Origin: Torymus aiolomorphi
Lineage: Eukaryota > Arthropoda > Insecta > Hymenoptera > Torymidae
Length of the DNA stretch: 64,000 nt
Direction: 5' to 3'
Assembly (NCBI GenBank): GCA_036365515.1
Contig: CM070874.1
Location: 221,138,942-221,202,941, forward strand
The notes under the pieces were generated by a model. That model was not told where the DNA came from, searched no databases, and saw only the letters and a list, made by a program, of their open reading frames with translations. A program made the position numbers and the translations under genes. Each line of letters starts with the position of its first letter. Positions within the stretch are counted from its first letter, which is position 1. Below, piece by piece: positions 22,673 through 33,131 of this stretch.

Positions 22673-24312
22673 ATGGACGATACATGGTATACCTCTTGGC
22701 GAGAGAAATTGCAGCGAGAGCCAGACGCATACCCGCGCTGGAAATTATTAGGTGGACAGTTATTCTACTATCGCCCCGACGAACTCATAGAGGCGGCGGT
22801 CGGGGACGAAGAAGCGTGGAAAACTGTCATACCGAAGGAGGGTCGTCAGCAAGTGCTCGCTGAGAGCCACGACGATCCAACCTCAGGACACCTGGGGCGA
22901 GACAAAACGTACGATCGCGCTACGAGATTTTACTACTGGCCACACATGTACAAGGCAGTACGTAAATACGTGCGCGAGTGTCTCGTCTGCCAGCAGTGCA
23001 AAGTCGAGCAACGCGCACCTGCCGGTTTAATGGGAAAACGCGACATATCGCGCCCATGGCAGGTGGTGGCGGCCGACATGATGGGTCCTCTACCCAAGAG
23101 CAAACGCGGCTTCGAATATATTCTTGTATTCGAAGATTTATTCTCAAGGTGGGTAGAGGTAGAGGTAAATCTATCTTGAAGGAATTGAAAGAGAGAGTGA
23201 TTTTACGTTTTGGCACGCCGGAAGTATTTGTCAGTGACAATGTAACGGAGTTTAGAAACCGCGCCGTCACTGAGTACTTACGGAACTTGGGGGTACACCA
23301 CACGGTGACACCGCGGTATCACCCCCAAGCCAACCCGGTGGAGCGAGTAAACCGGACGCTCAAAACCCGGTTAATCGCTTTCGTGGAGGAAAAACACGCC
23401 TCTTGGGACGAGAATCTGTCCGAGCTGGTGTTTTCGCTCAATAACGCCGCCCATAGTAGTACTGGACTCTCGCCCGCAATGTTAAATTACGGGCGGCGAC
23501 CCCTACCCCCAGGAACGGCCAAAAGAGCTCGTGACCGCGTAGCGGAAGAACGAGCGAGCCAGGAGAGAGTCGAGGAATGGGCCTCGAGGATGAAAGGCCT
23601 CAATCGATTGAATAGAGCCGTCGCCGATCACATCGACGGCGAACAAGAGCGGCAAGCGCATTATTATGATGCAAAACACCGCGAGCCCCTCTTCCAAGCA
23701 GGAGACTATGTTTGGAAGAGAAACCGGATCCTATCGTCTGCCGCACAAGGAATCTCGGCGAAACTGGCACCGAAATTCGCGGGGCCGTATGCGATAATAG
23801 CCAAAATAGGCATTAACACTTATCGCGTACGCGCGCTCGACGCAAACGATGAGGAATTAGTTCACGCCGAGCATCTGAAGCCTTACGTGGGTGTAACGCC
23901 TTCAGATGAGGAGCCGGAGGAAGAACCTCAACCGCCGAGGGATAGCGCAGCGATTGTGGCGATGTGCGACCCGCCAGTAGCGAGCGACAGCGAGAATAAC
24001 TCGCAGGTAGATCGCGGAAACGACGGCGCCGCAGCCATCTCCGATCGCGTACCGCTTGAGAACCCAGCGAGCAAAGCGGAAAACTTACGTGCCCCTACTC
24101 CTCTCCCCAGGCGTAACCCGGGTCGTCCAAGGAAGGCGGTACGGCTTGTAGTAAGGCCGACTGCTATACGCGTGATAGCGGCGAGCCCAGCAAAGAACCT
24201 CGCTGCGAAATCGCGCGGACGACCCAAAGGCTCACGCAATGAGGCGAATACTCTCGATCCGACGACTATACTACCCTCGCGGACGCGTACGCAGTCTCGC
24301 GCGGCAGTATAA
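22673..24312 (+). pseudogene. Integrase of element C with AT-hook tail
   Basis: Two overlapping frames, 22673-23179 and about 23150-24312. The first has the HHCC zinc-binding domain (SHDDPTSGHLGRDKT, then CLVCQQCK) and the first catalytic Asp in VVAADMMGPL. The second has the second Asp in SDNVTEF (usually DNGTEF), the Glu in NPVERVNRTLK, then GPYAIIAKIG, an SH3-like C-terminal domain. The tail carries two AT-hook-like motifs, PGRPRKA and RGRPKGSR. Frameshifts at about 22664 and 23160, the latter with a small loss next to the core, make this copy non-functional. Confidence 0.88.
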
Positions 24313-24379
24313 CATACATTTTTAATTTTGGGCACCTGATGATTCCGTCTAACCTCCATTCCCTTTCCTCATTTTCAGA

Positions 24380-25340
24380 ATGGATCCAGAGGACTCGGCA
24401 GGTCAAGCGGCGCTGGTGCCCACCTCCGCCGTGAGCGAAGCAGCGGAGTTGCTTCGAGGAGTGTTGGCGGCGCTCCACAACCTCGCCGGTCCACCGCTCG
24501 CCGTGCCGGCAACCGAGCAGGCGGATGAAGGGGCGGGATCACCGCCATCCCTTCCGCTCGGGCCGGCGACGACGCCGGGCTTACGGCGGCCGCACGCACA
24601 GCGTCCGCCGAGCCCAACAGGCTCCACAACGAAGGAGAGCGAAGAGGAGGGGGCCATCGGAGGAACGACTGGAGTCTCCGACGCCTCGCCGTCCGTCTCC
24701 TCCGCTACCCCCAGCTCCTTCTCGTCCCATGGCTAGCGAGCCGTCGCCGCCCCAGGGACGAGGCTTCTCCAGCCGGAGACAGCCTCTCGAGGTGCGCTGG
24801 GATGCCCTCGAGAAGGCATTGCGGGAGGCCCGTGACGTCACGCGTCGGGCCAGGGAAATGGAGGCCGCCGCCTTCCGCGAGTGGGACGAGTTCCACTCAA
24901 GTTCGCGGTGGGCGGGCGAATTCTCGGCTCCCTGGACCAAGGCCGTGAAGCAGCAGCGCGAGGAGGCCCAGGCCGAAGAGGCGGCGCGCAAGGGCGTGCG
25001 CGAGCGCCGCGCCGCGCTAACCGCGGCAGACGAAGCGCGCCGCGAAGTAGAGGCGGCGCAGCAGGTGACGACGCAGGCCCAGATGCGCCTGGAGGCCGCG
25101 CAGACGCGGGCACGACGCGCCGAGGAACGCGCGTTCCTCGTCCCCAGCCGCCCCGTCATCGCGCCACCGCCCGCTCGCCCCGCGAGCCAGGCGCCGCGCC
25201 AACCACGGGCAGCACCAGCCCAAGCAGCGCCGGATGCCCGTCGCTGCTATTTCTGCGGGGAGCCTGGGATCAAGGTGCACTGGAAGTGCCCCAATTTCCA
25301 GAGCCACGATCCCAAGGACCCGTGGTATAAGAGGCGCTGA
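24380..25340 (+). pseudogene. ORF3 of element C (coiled coil, zinc-knuckle-like end)
   Basis: I do not recognise a described family. The ATG at 24380 comes one base after a splice-acceptor-like TTTTCAG with a pyrimidine tract. The N-terminal part has SAVSEAAELLRGVLAALHN and Pro/Ser-rich sequence. A frameshift near 24725 leads into VRWDALEKALREARD, a long Ala/Glu/Arg coiled coil (about 24800-25130), a Pro/Ala linker and the end CYFCGEPGIKVHWKCPN (CX2C...HX2C type). Element B has the homologous gene in the same place. The position is that of env, but there is no signal peptide or membrane span. A nucleic-acid-binding accessory protein made from spliced RNA is the best guess. Confidence 0.65.
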
Positions 25341-25608
25341 GGAAATCTTCGCCTCACCACACCCTCCCCAAGAGGGGATATAAATCTTGGGATACCGGGG
25401 TCCAGCAGCCACCGGCTACACAGAGTACCACCCCTTGTAGCCCATTAATAAAGGCCTGGGCGGGCCGTATTTTTTTTTTATACTAGTTTCGCCTTATTTT
25501 TCTTTCTCCCACCTCCGCTCCTAACCTAGCATGCCCTTACCACCCACGCGTGCGAACTTCGCATGTTATGCATCCAGAGCACCGACCAGGGGGTAGTACG
25601 TCGCGTCT

Positions 25609-25618
25609 GGGAGGGGGG
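25609..25618 (+). other. Polypurine tract of C
   Basis: GGGAGGGGGG lies directly before the 3' LTR start TGTAACG at 25619; it would prime plus-strand DNA. An AATAAA near 25446 lies in the 270-bp spacer after ORF3. Confidence 0.85.
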
Positions 25619-26318
25619 TGTAACGAAGTTCGGAATCCGCGGGCGAACTACCACGCGCTCGAGCCATCGAGGAGCGAAGCGGGGATGCGCAGGCGCGAGG
25701 AGGGCGGATCGGCAACGGTGCGCGCGAGAACGAGCAGTCTATTTTCTGCCGATTCGGTGCGCGCACGCAGGAAGAGCCCGGTTGCCAGCGAGAGAGTGCG
25801 AGAGAAAGAAGAGAGAGAAAGAAAAGAGAGGGAGCAACCAAGGTCGCGAGTCTCCGGAGGAAGGCCTCAACGTTGTCGTGCGCGAGAGACTGCGAACGGA
25901 TCTAGCCCGGACTCCGTCGACACCTAAGTAAGGTTAGTGCCTGCAGGCCCCCCTATGCGCGAGCGAGACTCTACCTCGACGCGCGAGGTAGAGAGCGGTA
26001 GTGGTGCACCTCGTCTCCGGGAGTGTATCTGTGCGCGACATCCGCGACGCGTGCGACTCGCGAGGCATTTCGACCTCGCGAGAATTAGAGACCGCGGCGC
26101 GCTCAATATCCTTTTCTTTTGTAAACCCCTCTTGCAATTAGCTAATAAAATTGTCTTTTATATTTCCTAATTAAGAGTTCGCGAATTGTTATTTCGCCCC
26201 CTTCCCTTCCGCCGTTATTCCTACGAGTACCTCGGATACCGCCGCCTCCGCGGGATCGCCGACTTCCTCGGCGATCATCTGAACCCCAGGTACTCGCGCG
26301 TGTTTCCCCCTTCATTAA
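25619..26318 (+). repeat. 3' LTR of element C, truncated
   Basis: It matches the first ~700 bp of the 5' LTR with about six substitutions and one small indel, then breaks at CTTCATTAAG and continues into an inverted LTR segment. Confidence 0.9.
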
Positions 26319-27049
26319 GCGAGAGAGTTTTCGGCAACGCCGAAAGCTTACCTGTATGCTCTCTCTCTCTCGCTCACACTGCTCCGCAACGACGATGCCT
26401 TCCTCGGCGCTGCTCGTCGAGGACGATGCTCGCCTACGTTGCGGCTCGAGCGGCGCCCTGGCAGAATTGCCGGCTCTGCGCGCGCTCGGTGCAATGCCGT
26501 TCGCTGACTGTGTACAACCGGGTAACTCAGAAGTTACCCGGGAATTTTAATATCGTGTGTGTGACTCTACGCGTTCCTTAATGAAGGGGGAAACACGCGC
26601 GAGTACCTGGGGCTCAGATGATCGCCGAGGAAGTCGGCGATCCCGCGGAGGCGGCGGTATCCGAGGTACTCGTAGGAATAACGGCGGAAGGGAAGGGGGC
26701 GAAATAACAATTCGCGAACTCTTAATTAGGAAATATAAAAGACAATTTTATTAGCTAATCGCAAGAGGGGTTTACAAAAGAAAAGGATATTGAGCGCGCC
26801 GCGGTCTCTAATTCTCGCGAGGTCGAAATGCCTCGCGAGTCGCACGCGTCGCGGATGTCGCGCACAGATACACTCCCGGAGACGAGGTGCACCACTCGTC
26901 TCCGACGCTCTCTACCTCGCGCGTCGAGGTAGAGTCTCGCTCGCGCATAGGGGGGCCTGCAGGCACTAACCTTACTTAGGTGTCGACGGAGCCCGGGCTA
27001 GATCCGTTCGCAGTCTCTCGCGCACGACAACGTTGAGGCCTTCCTCCGG
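26319..27049 (-). repeat. Inverted LTR piece joined head-to-head to the C 3' LTR
   Basis: Reverse complement of about 16435-17163 of the C LTR, uninterrupted in LTR coordinates. With the forward LTR it makes a palindrome (arms about 25855-26318 and 26578-27049) around a 259-bp centre. It ends without an LTR terminus at the TA tract. Confidence 0.88.
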
Positions 27050-27359
27050 ATATATATATATATATAAATATTTTCACATATATTTATTTTAAAATTACAA
27101 GTGCGAGTAGTTGAGCGTAATTAATTACAAATAGTAATTAATTACAAAAATTGCTTTTGTTTTTTTTTTTGAGCCGCATACGGGAAACCCTCGTGCGTTA
27201 TCGAGGTTAAGAGCAACCGCCGGAGCTCTTAGAAAATAATCCGGGTTCGCGTTCAAAAATCTAGTTCACGGGTTGAATAGGCAAACTCTCTCTGCCATCA
27301 ATACAGATACTACTCGCGCTAGTAAAATAAGGTGGGGAAACGCACAGCCAATTGACACC
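27050..27359 (+). other. Leader of element B, second part
   Basis: It resumes with the TA tract and AAATATTTTCACATA, then AT-rich sequence and a GC-rich part up to the gag ATG at 27360. No gene is seen. Confidence 0.7.
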
Positions 27360-28185
27360 ATGGCCCGCTCATCGCAATTTGCGGAATCTACGATACTCAA
27401 TTGGGCCTATACACAGTCCGAAGAGGAAATAAACGAGGCCATGGAAGCCCTTGGTCTACAGCAGTCATATCTGCAGTCAGTAAATATGCTGACAGCGATC
27501 AAGTGGCTTATGGGCGATTATAGTGCCGCCGATTTCGTGCCAGAGCCGGAGCTGTCGGAGCAGCAAGCGTTTGCTAAACGCGAGCAGTCCCGAAGAGCGT
27601 TCATCGACCTCCCGCACCCGTCCATAACGCTCCTTGATGACCCGATAGTGATGCAGAAACTCTCGGAGTCTCGGAGGATGAACGCTCCACAACAAGCACA
27701 TAATGCAGGGGTGGAGCCAGCGGAAGAGGCAAACGGCCAGGAGGGTTCCGGGACAGAGATATTGAGCTCTGCAGCATCCACCGGAACATCTTTAGACGAA
27801 GCTGAGGGACAGCTTCAATAGCAACAGCACCAACAGCAACAACTGCAGTAGCAGCGAATGCAGCAGCAGCAAATGCAGCCGCAGCAAATACAGCAGCAGC
27901 AAATGCAGCAGCAGCAGGTGGAGCAGCAGCGATGGCAGCAACAGCAACAACAGCAGGAGCAACAGCACCGGCAGCAAGTGTTCCTGGAGGAGCAGCGCAG
28001 GCAACGACAATACCAGCGCAACTACGAAGAAGAGTCGTTGTTGGCACGAAATGGGCAGTAAGGGTTCTGGCAGCAATCGCGAAATCCGCCGCAGCCGCAA
28101 AACTTGGAGTGGCCGCGACAGCGTGAGTCGCGAACCACCGGGATAACAGTCGGAGACAATATATTATAGGAGCAGCTACTGGCGC
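27360..28185 (+). pseudogene. gag of element B, N-terminal part with poly-Gln
   Basis: Starts at MARSSQFAESTILNWAYT (27360; ACC before the ATG) and matches gag of C over WLMGDYSAADF. Unlike C it then has a ~70-residue Gln-rich stretch made of CAG/CAA repeats (27815-28000). Four in-frame stops, two of them TAG where CAG would be expected, break it (27821, about 27852, 28060, 28168). The frame is interrupted at 28186 by a palindromic element and picks up again at 29367. Confidence 0.82.
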
Positions 28186-29366
28186 ACAGTGTTCTATTTA
28201 AACTCCGCATTTGTGAACGTATCTTGGAAGTTCACATGCGGTGATCCTCGTCTGCGGTCCGTGCTTGGGGGTTGGACTCCCTCCAATGGCGTACTTGAGG
28301 TTGGATGTCGAGCTCCTTGAAGTATTCGTACATTCTCTTTAAGCTCTTCAACCTCTTCGACGAGTGTTTTGATCACCGCCACACAGTGTTCTATTTTGAA
28401 AAAAAATGGACAAAATGAAATATCTCGCGAATGGATATTGATAGCCGGATGAATCCAACTGCATTATAAAGTTGAAGTAATGTACAATAAAGGAAAAATA
28501 GTCCAGTACTGATCGTTTGACCCTGTGACCTTAGAAATGAAAAATGAAAGTCGAATAAATAACGAATTTTCGGCTTTTTCATTGTAGACTTTGTGGCTAT
28601 CAATTTTTTCAATCAAAAAAATATGTACTCCTGTAGTATTTGATGCAAGGAATCCGAATTTGATGTCAGAATTGTCCTATCGCACACCAATTCGTTTTTG
28701 AAGCTGAAAACTCCATAAAAAATACGAAAAATTCACCCTGGAAGAAATGGAATATTATTGAGTAATTTCGACTTCGGATTTGGATTCAGCTTATCATAAT
28801 ACATGGGTACACAAACGCTTGTATTTAATACAATTTTATTAAAGAGCATGAAAATATTGTAAAAAATGCCATTTTTTAATAACCCTTAAATTTTAATAAT
28901 TCATATATGCACCTACAAATTTGTGTACTTGTATTTATGTACCCATGTATTTTGATTCGCTGAATCCGAGTTTGAAGTCGAAATTACTCAATAATGCTCC
29001 ATTTTTTCAGGGTGAATTTTTCGTATGTTTTATGGAGTTTTGAGATTAAAAAAAAAATTGGTTTGCGATAGGACAATTCTGACATCAAATTCGGATTCCT
29101 TGCATCAAACACTACAGGAGTACATATTTTTTTGATCGAAAAAATTGATAGCCAGAAAGTCTACAATGAAAAAGCCGCAAATACGTTATTTATTCGACTT
29201 TCATTTTTCATTTCCAAGGTCACAGGGCCAAATGATCAGTACTGGACTATTTTTCCTTTATTGTACATTACTTCAACTTTAAAATGCCGTTGGATTCATC
29301 CGGCTATCGATATCCGTTCGCGAGATATTTCATTTTGTCCATTTTTTTTCAAAATAGAACACTGTG
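28186..29366. mobile_element. Palindromic DNA element in B gag
   Basis: Flanked by TGGCG (28181-28185, 29367-29371) and ending in CACAGTGTTCTATTT or its inverse. Arms of about 400 bp (about 28381-28800 and 28930-29366) pair along their length. The left side has an extra terminus (28186-28200) followed by 28199-28382, an inverted copy of the gag sequence on the right flank (29367-29550). No transposase is present. A 5-bp duplication and these ends do not let me name the superfamily. Confidence 0.78.
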
Positions 29367-30678
29367 TGGCGGTGATCAAAACACTCCTTGAAGAGGTTGA
29401 AGAGCTTAAAGAGAATGTACGAATACTTCAAGGAGCTCGACATCCAACCTCAAGTACGCCATTGGAGAGAGTCCAACCTCCAAGCACGGACCGTAGACGA
29501 GGATCAACGCATGTGAACTGCCAAGATACGTTCACGAATGCGGAGTTTAACAGCAGCTGCCCGAGTCTCCAGTCCCCAACAGAGGCTGGGAGGAATAATT
29601 CTAGAAATTCTTCCCAGCGCCAGATTAGGAATGGGGCGACCCAGGACCCGTCTGAGAGGCATACGTATTTGCCTCAGCAGACGAACCGTGATGTGGGCCA
29701 GATAGTCCGAAAATGGCACATCAGGTTCTCAGGGTGTCAAAGGAGCAGAGCGTAGCCTTATTCCTAACAAGAATAAAGGAATGCAGAACTCTAGCTAATC
29801 TGACACACGACGTGGTGCTTTCGTCGTTGTCAAAGCTCCTAACTGGGGTAGCAACCACCTGGTACCGGAGTAACCGCCACACATGGCGATCGTGGCCAGA
29901 TTTCATAGAGGCCATAACGCACATGTCTGGCGGGGACAGAGGACATCAGCAGCGCGTCATGGCGGAAATAAACGCGAGGACTCAAGGCAGAAGTGAACTT
30001 ACGCGTGATTACGTGGTAAATCTACAAGCCATGATCCTAGAGTTGGTTCCGGTGCCTAGCATCGCTCAACAGTTAGACATGTTGCACCGGAACATGCGGC
30101 CAGAACTGCAAAAGATGGTAATGCGAAATCAAATTACGGATTACCGAGGGCTCCTGGACCTGGGCCGGGAAGCCGAATTAGCGCTCGCGGCAGATAAGGT
30201 GTATCACTCGCCATCATCGCCCGAGCGCACGTACATGCCAGAATTTGCCTACGTGCAAACTGAGCCCTCCACGGATCAGCGGAAAAAGCAGAATCCAAGC
30301 GTGGCGGCGATGGGGCACCAACATCACGAGCCTCGAGGGAGCGTCGAGGCTATGTACAGTCGGATCATGGCCGAATGGTTATCGGCCTTGACAAAGAAAG
30401 GCACCGACGAGAACAAGGGGCAAAAGCGTAGCCCGCCGCCAACCAGAAAACCTAAGAAGAAGGGTAACTGGGAAAATAGGCGGCGGGAGGGCGGGCAAAT
30501 TACAGACCAGCCTAGTGGGGGTAGTATCTTGACCCACCAGGCTAGGCCGCAAAGTCCAAGAAATAACGGACCTCGACAAAGGCAAGAGTACCGAAGGAAA
30601 CCCGGATATGAGCAAGAGGGAGGCAACAAGCCCAATGCTGCCGGAAACCAACAGGGAAACGGCCAGGGGGGCAGGTAA
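29367..30678 (+). pseudogene. gag of element B, C-terminal part
   Basis: Resumes in VIKTLLEEVEELKENVRILQ, a coiled coil equal to the Gln/Leu helix of C gag. A frameshift near 29735 leads into the capsid core with TTWYRSNRHTWRSW, ARTQGRSELTRDYV and QQLDMLHRNMRPELQ. The Lys/Arg- and Gly/Gln-rich end (PPPTRKPKKKGNWENRR) has no zinc knuckle, although C has one. It ends at 30678, with a slippery site 15 nt before the stop. Confidence 0.85.
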
Positions 30679-30700
30679 ACACGACCACATACCCGCCCCC
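30654..30700 (+). promoter_or_regulatory. gag-pol -1 frameshift signal of B
   Basis: GGGAAAC at 30654-30660 is in phase (G-GGA-AAC) in the gag frame and the gag stop begins 15 nt later, as in C. Downstream GGGGG at 30666-30670 can pair with CCCCC at 30696-30700, extended by 72-76 with 91-95 apart from a bulge and a mismatch. Pol is in the -1 frame. Confidence 0.68.
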
Positions 30701-30728
30701 AGCTCTCTCACCAGAGACCGAGGGTAAC

Positions 30729-33131
30729 TTGGTCCAATCGTCTGGAGTGGAGAGCGAAGAAGTGCCCGTGATTCAACCGAATGAAGTCAACCAAGAAACT
30801 TGCTCGCGATGGTGGCTTCAAGTAGGTGTAGCCGGTTACAGACTACGAGCACTCTTCGATACAGGAGCTTCCTGGACTGGGATGAATTCCATAGGCCTAC
30901 AGCTCGCTACTGCCTGTGGAACAGAGTTAATACCAGCCAGCGGCCTAACAACACGGGTGGCAAGCGGGTAAAGCATAGCAGTGGTTGGCTATGTGTATCT
31001 GCCCATGGTCGTGGCTGGCGTGTGCAAAGAAGTGCGCGTCGCAATAATGCCAGATCTAGATACGGAGCGCTACTTGGGGGTAAACTTCAGTAAGAAGTTT
31101 AGCGCTGTCTTAGACCTCACAGATAACACGCTGCATCTCAAGGTTGACGATGCAAGCGTAAAGTTAGAAGTAGCCGTCATAACCGCAAATAACACCGTGT
31201 CCGTATCAGCTATAGGGTTGGCGGACCCAACAGAAAAACAACGCAAAGAGATAGAAGCTTTAGTAGCTCAGCTGATCGGTAGCAGCCTGGCACCACTAGG
31301 GTGTACTTCGTGGATCGAGCATGCAATAGACGTCTGATCTACAAGACCCATTAAACAGAAGTACTATCCTGTATCTCAGAAACTCGAGGAAGAGATGCAC
31401 AAACAGGTGGAGAAAATGTTAGTCGCGGGAATAATAGAACCGTCGACAAGTGGCTGGTCAAGTCCAGTGGTAATGGTACGCAAGTCCAACGGGATGTTCC
31501 GTTTCTGCGTGGACTTACGAAAAGTGAACACAGCGTCAAGGCCAGACTCATACCCGTTACCATACATGGAAAGTATCTTGCACAAACTTCAGAAAGCGCG
31601 ATACATCTCCACGTTGGATTTAAGCAGTGCGTACCACCAGATACCACTTAGTCCGGAGTCCAAAGAAACTACGACCTTCACCGTGTCAGGCAAAGGGCTT
31701 TCCCAATTTACGAGAATGCCCTACGTTCTTCCGTAAGCCGGAGCGTCCTTGCAGAGGCTGATTGAAAAAGTCATCGGCCCCGAACTTGAATCATTTGCTT
31801 ACTCGTGTCTCTTCGATATAATAATAGTCACAGAGACATTCGAGGATCATAAAGAGGTTCTAAAAAGAGTTCTGGACAGGATACAGGACGCGGGCCTCAC
31901 AATAAATCGCAAGAAGAGCGTCTTCTGTCGCGATGAGGTCCAATATCTCGGGGTCATAGTAAATAGAGATGGTTTTAAGCCAGACTCCGAGAAAATAAAG
32001 CCCATTATAGAGTATCCGGTACTGAAAAACCTCCGTCAGCTGAGACGCTTCTTAGGAATGGCCTCGTGGTATAGAAAGTTTTTATCGAACTTCGCCACAA
32101 TTGCTGAACCACTGACTGAATTAACGAAAAAGGATCGGAAATATGAATGGTCAACGGCACAAGCAGAGGCCTTCCAAAAGCTAAAAGCACTAGTAGCTTC
32201 TGCACCGATTCTACACAGACCGGTATCTAACGCGCAGTTCGTGGTGCAAACTTACGCGAGCGATACAGGTCTGGGAGCTGTGCTATACCAAATAATTGAC
32301 GGCGATGAAAGAGTCCTAGAGTTCGCGAGTCGAACTCTGAGCGCAGCCGAGAGGAATTATAGCGTGACGGAACGAGAATGTCTAGCAATTCTCAGGGCAA
32401 TCAAAAGGTTCCGTCCGTATATAGAGGCCTACGACTTCAAGGTTATCACGGGCCATAGCAGCTTGAAGTGGCTCCGTGACCTCCAAAACCCGAGCGGCAG
32501 GTTAGCTAGGTGGGCTTTGGAGCTGCAGAACCACAGTTTCACGGTCGAACATCGGAAGGGCTCGTTGAATGTCCCAGATGTCCTTTCACGGATGTTCGAG
32601 GAAGAAGAGCCAGCGGTCGCCGTGTTAGAGCTCGAGCGCAATACAAACGACCACTGGTACTTCAAGATCGTGAAAGAGGTTCAACAGCAGCCGCGAGACT
32701 TCTCCACGTTCAAGTTGGCGGGGGAGACACTGTACAAGTACAACCCTAATGAAGTCATAGACGAATTTCTCGGCGACGATGATGCATGGAAGTTAGCAGT
32801 CCCTCACGAAAAGCGACGCGAAGTACTGAGGGAATGCCATGACTTTTCAACTGCTGGGCACTTGGGCCGCGAGAAAACTCTAGAGAGAGTAAGGCGGAAG
32901 TATTATTGGCCACACATGTTTCGAGATCTGGCCAGATATGTGAACCAGTGCCAAATTTGCCAGCTGTGCAAAGTCGAACAGCGCGATCCAGCAGGATTCA
33001 TGGGATGTCGCATTACTGAACGTCCATGGCAAATCGTGGTCAGCGATATTATGGGACCCCCCCTAAAACCAAGCACGGCCACGAATACATTCTCATCTTC
33101 CAGGACCTGTTCACACGCTGGATCGAAGTAA
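30729..33131 (+). pseudogene. pol of element B: protease, RT, RNase H, integrase start
   Basis: One frame with stops at 30971, 31337 and 31736. Protease has LFDTGASWTGM. RT has CVDLRKVNTA and STLDLSSAYHQI, but the YLDD box reads CLFD, so a catalytic Asp is lost. RNase H reads TYAS where TDAS is expected and TGHSS for TDHSS, two more lost acids. The integrase zinc finger follows without a stop (HDFSTAGHLGREKT, CQICQLCK), unlike the broken join in C, and the frame fails at about 33060. The enzyme is dead. Confidence 0.9.

Larger units (their letters stand above)
16204..27049 (+). mobile_element. Ty3/Gypsy element C with ORF3
   Basis: The youngest and best-kept LTR element here: 5' LTR 16204-17194, tRNA-Lys primer site, a 1.5 kb structured leader, gag, pol, integrase with AT-hook tail, ORF3, polypurine tract and 3' LTR. 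The 3' LTR is truncated at 26318 and joined to an inverted LTR piece (26319-27049). The LTRs differ by about 1% by eye over the forward part. Gag, integrase and ORF3 each carry frameshifts; PR-RT-RNase H is open. It is inserted in the (TA)n tract of B. Confidence 0.9.

Noticed and set aside
24581..25412. Ala/Arg-rich antisense frames opposite ORF3 of C
   Set aside because: High GC and codon-rich coiled coil on the plus strand create open frames in all frames; only the plus frame has a homologue in B.
27792..28100. Leu- or Cys-rich minus-strand frames opposite the CAG tract
   Set aside because: They are the other frames of the poly-Gln repeat.
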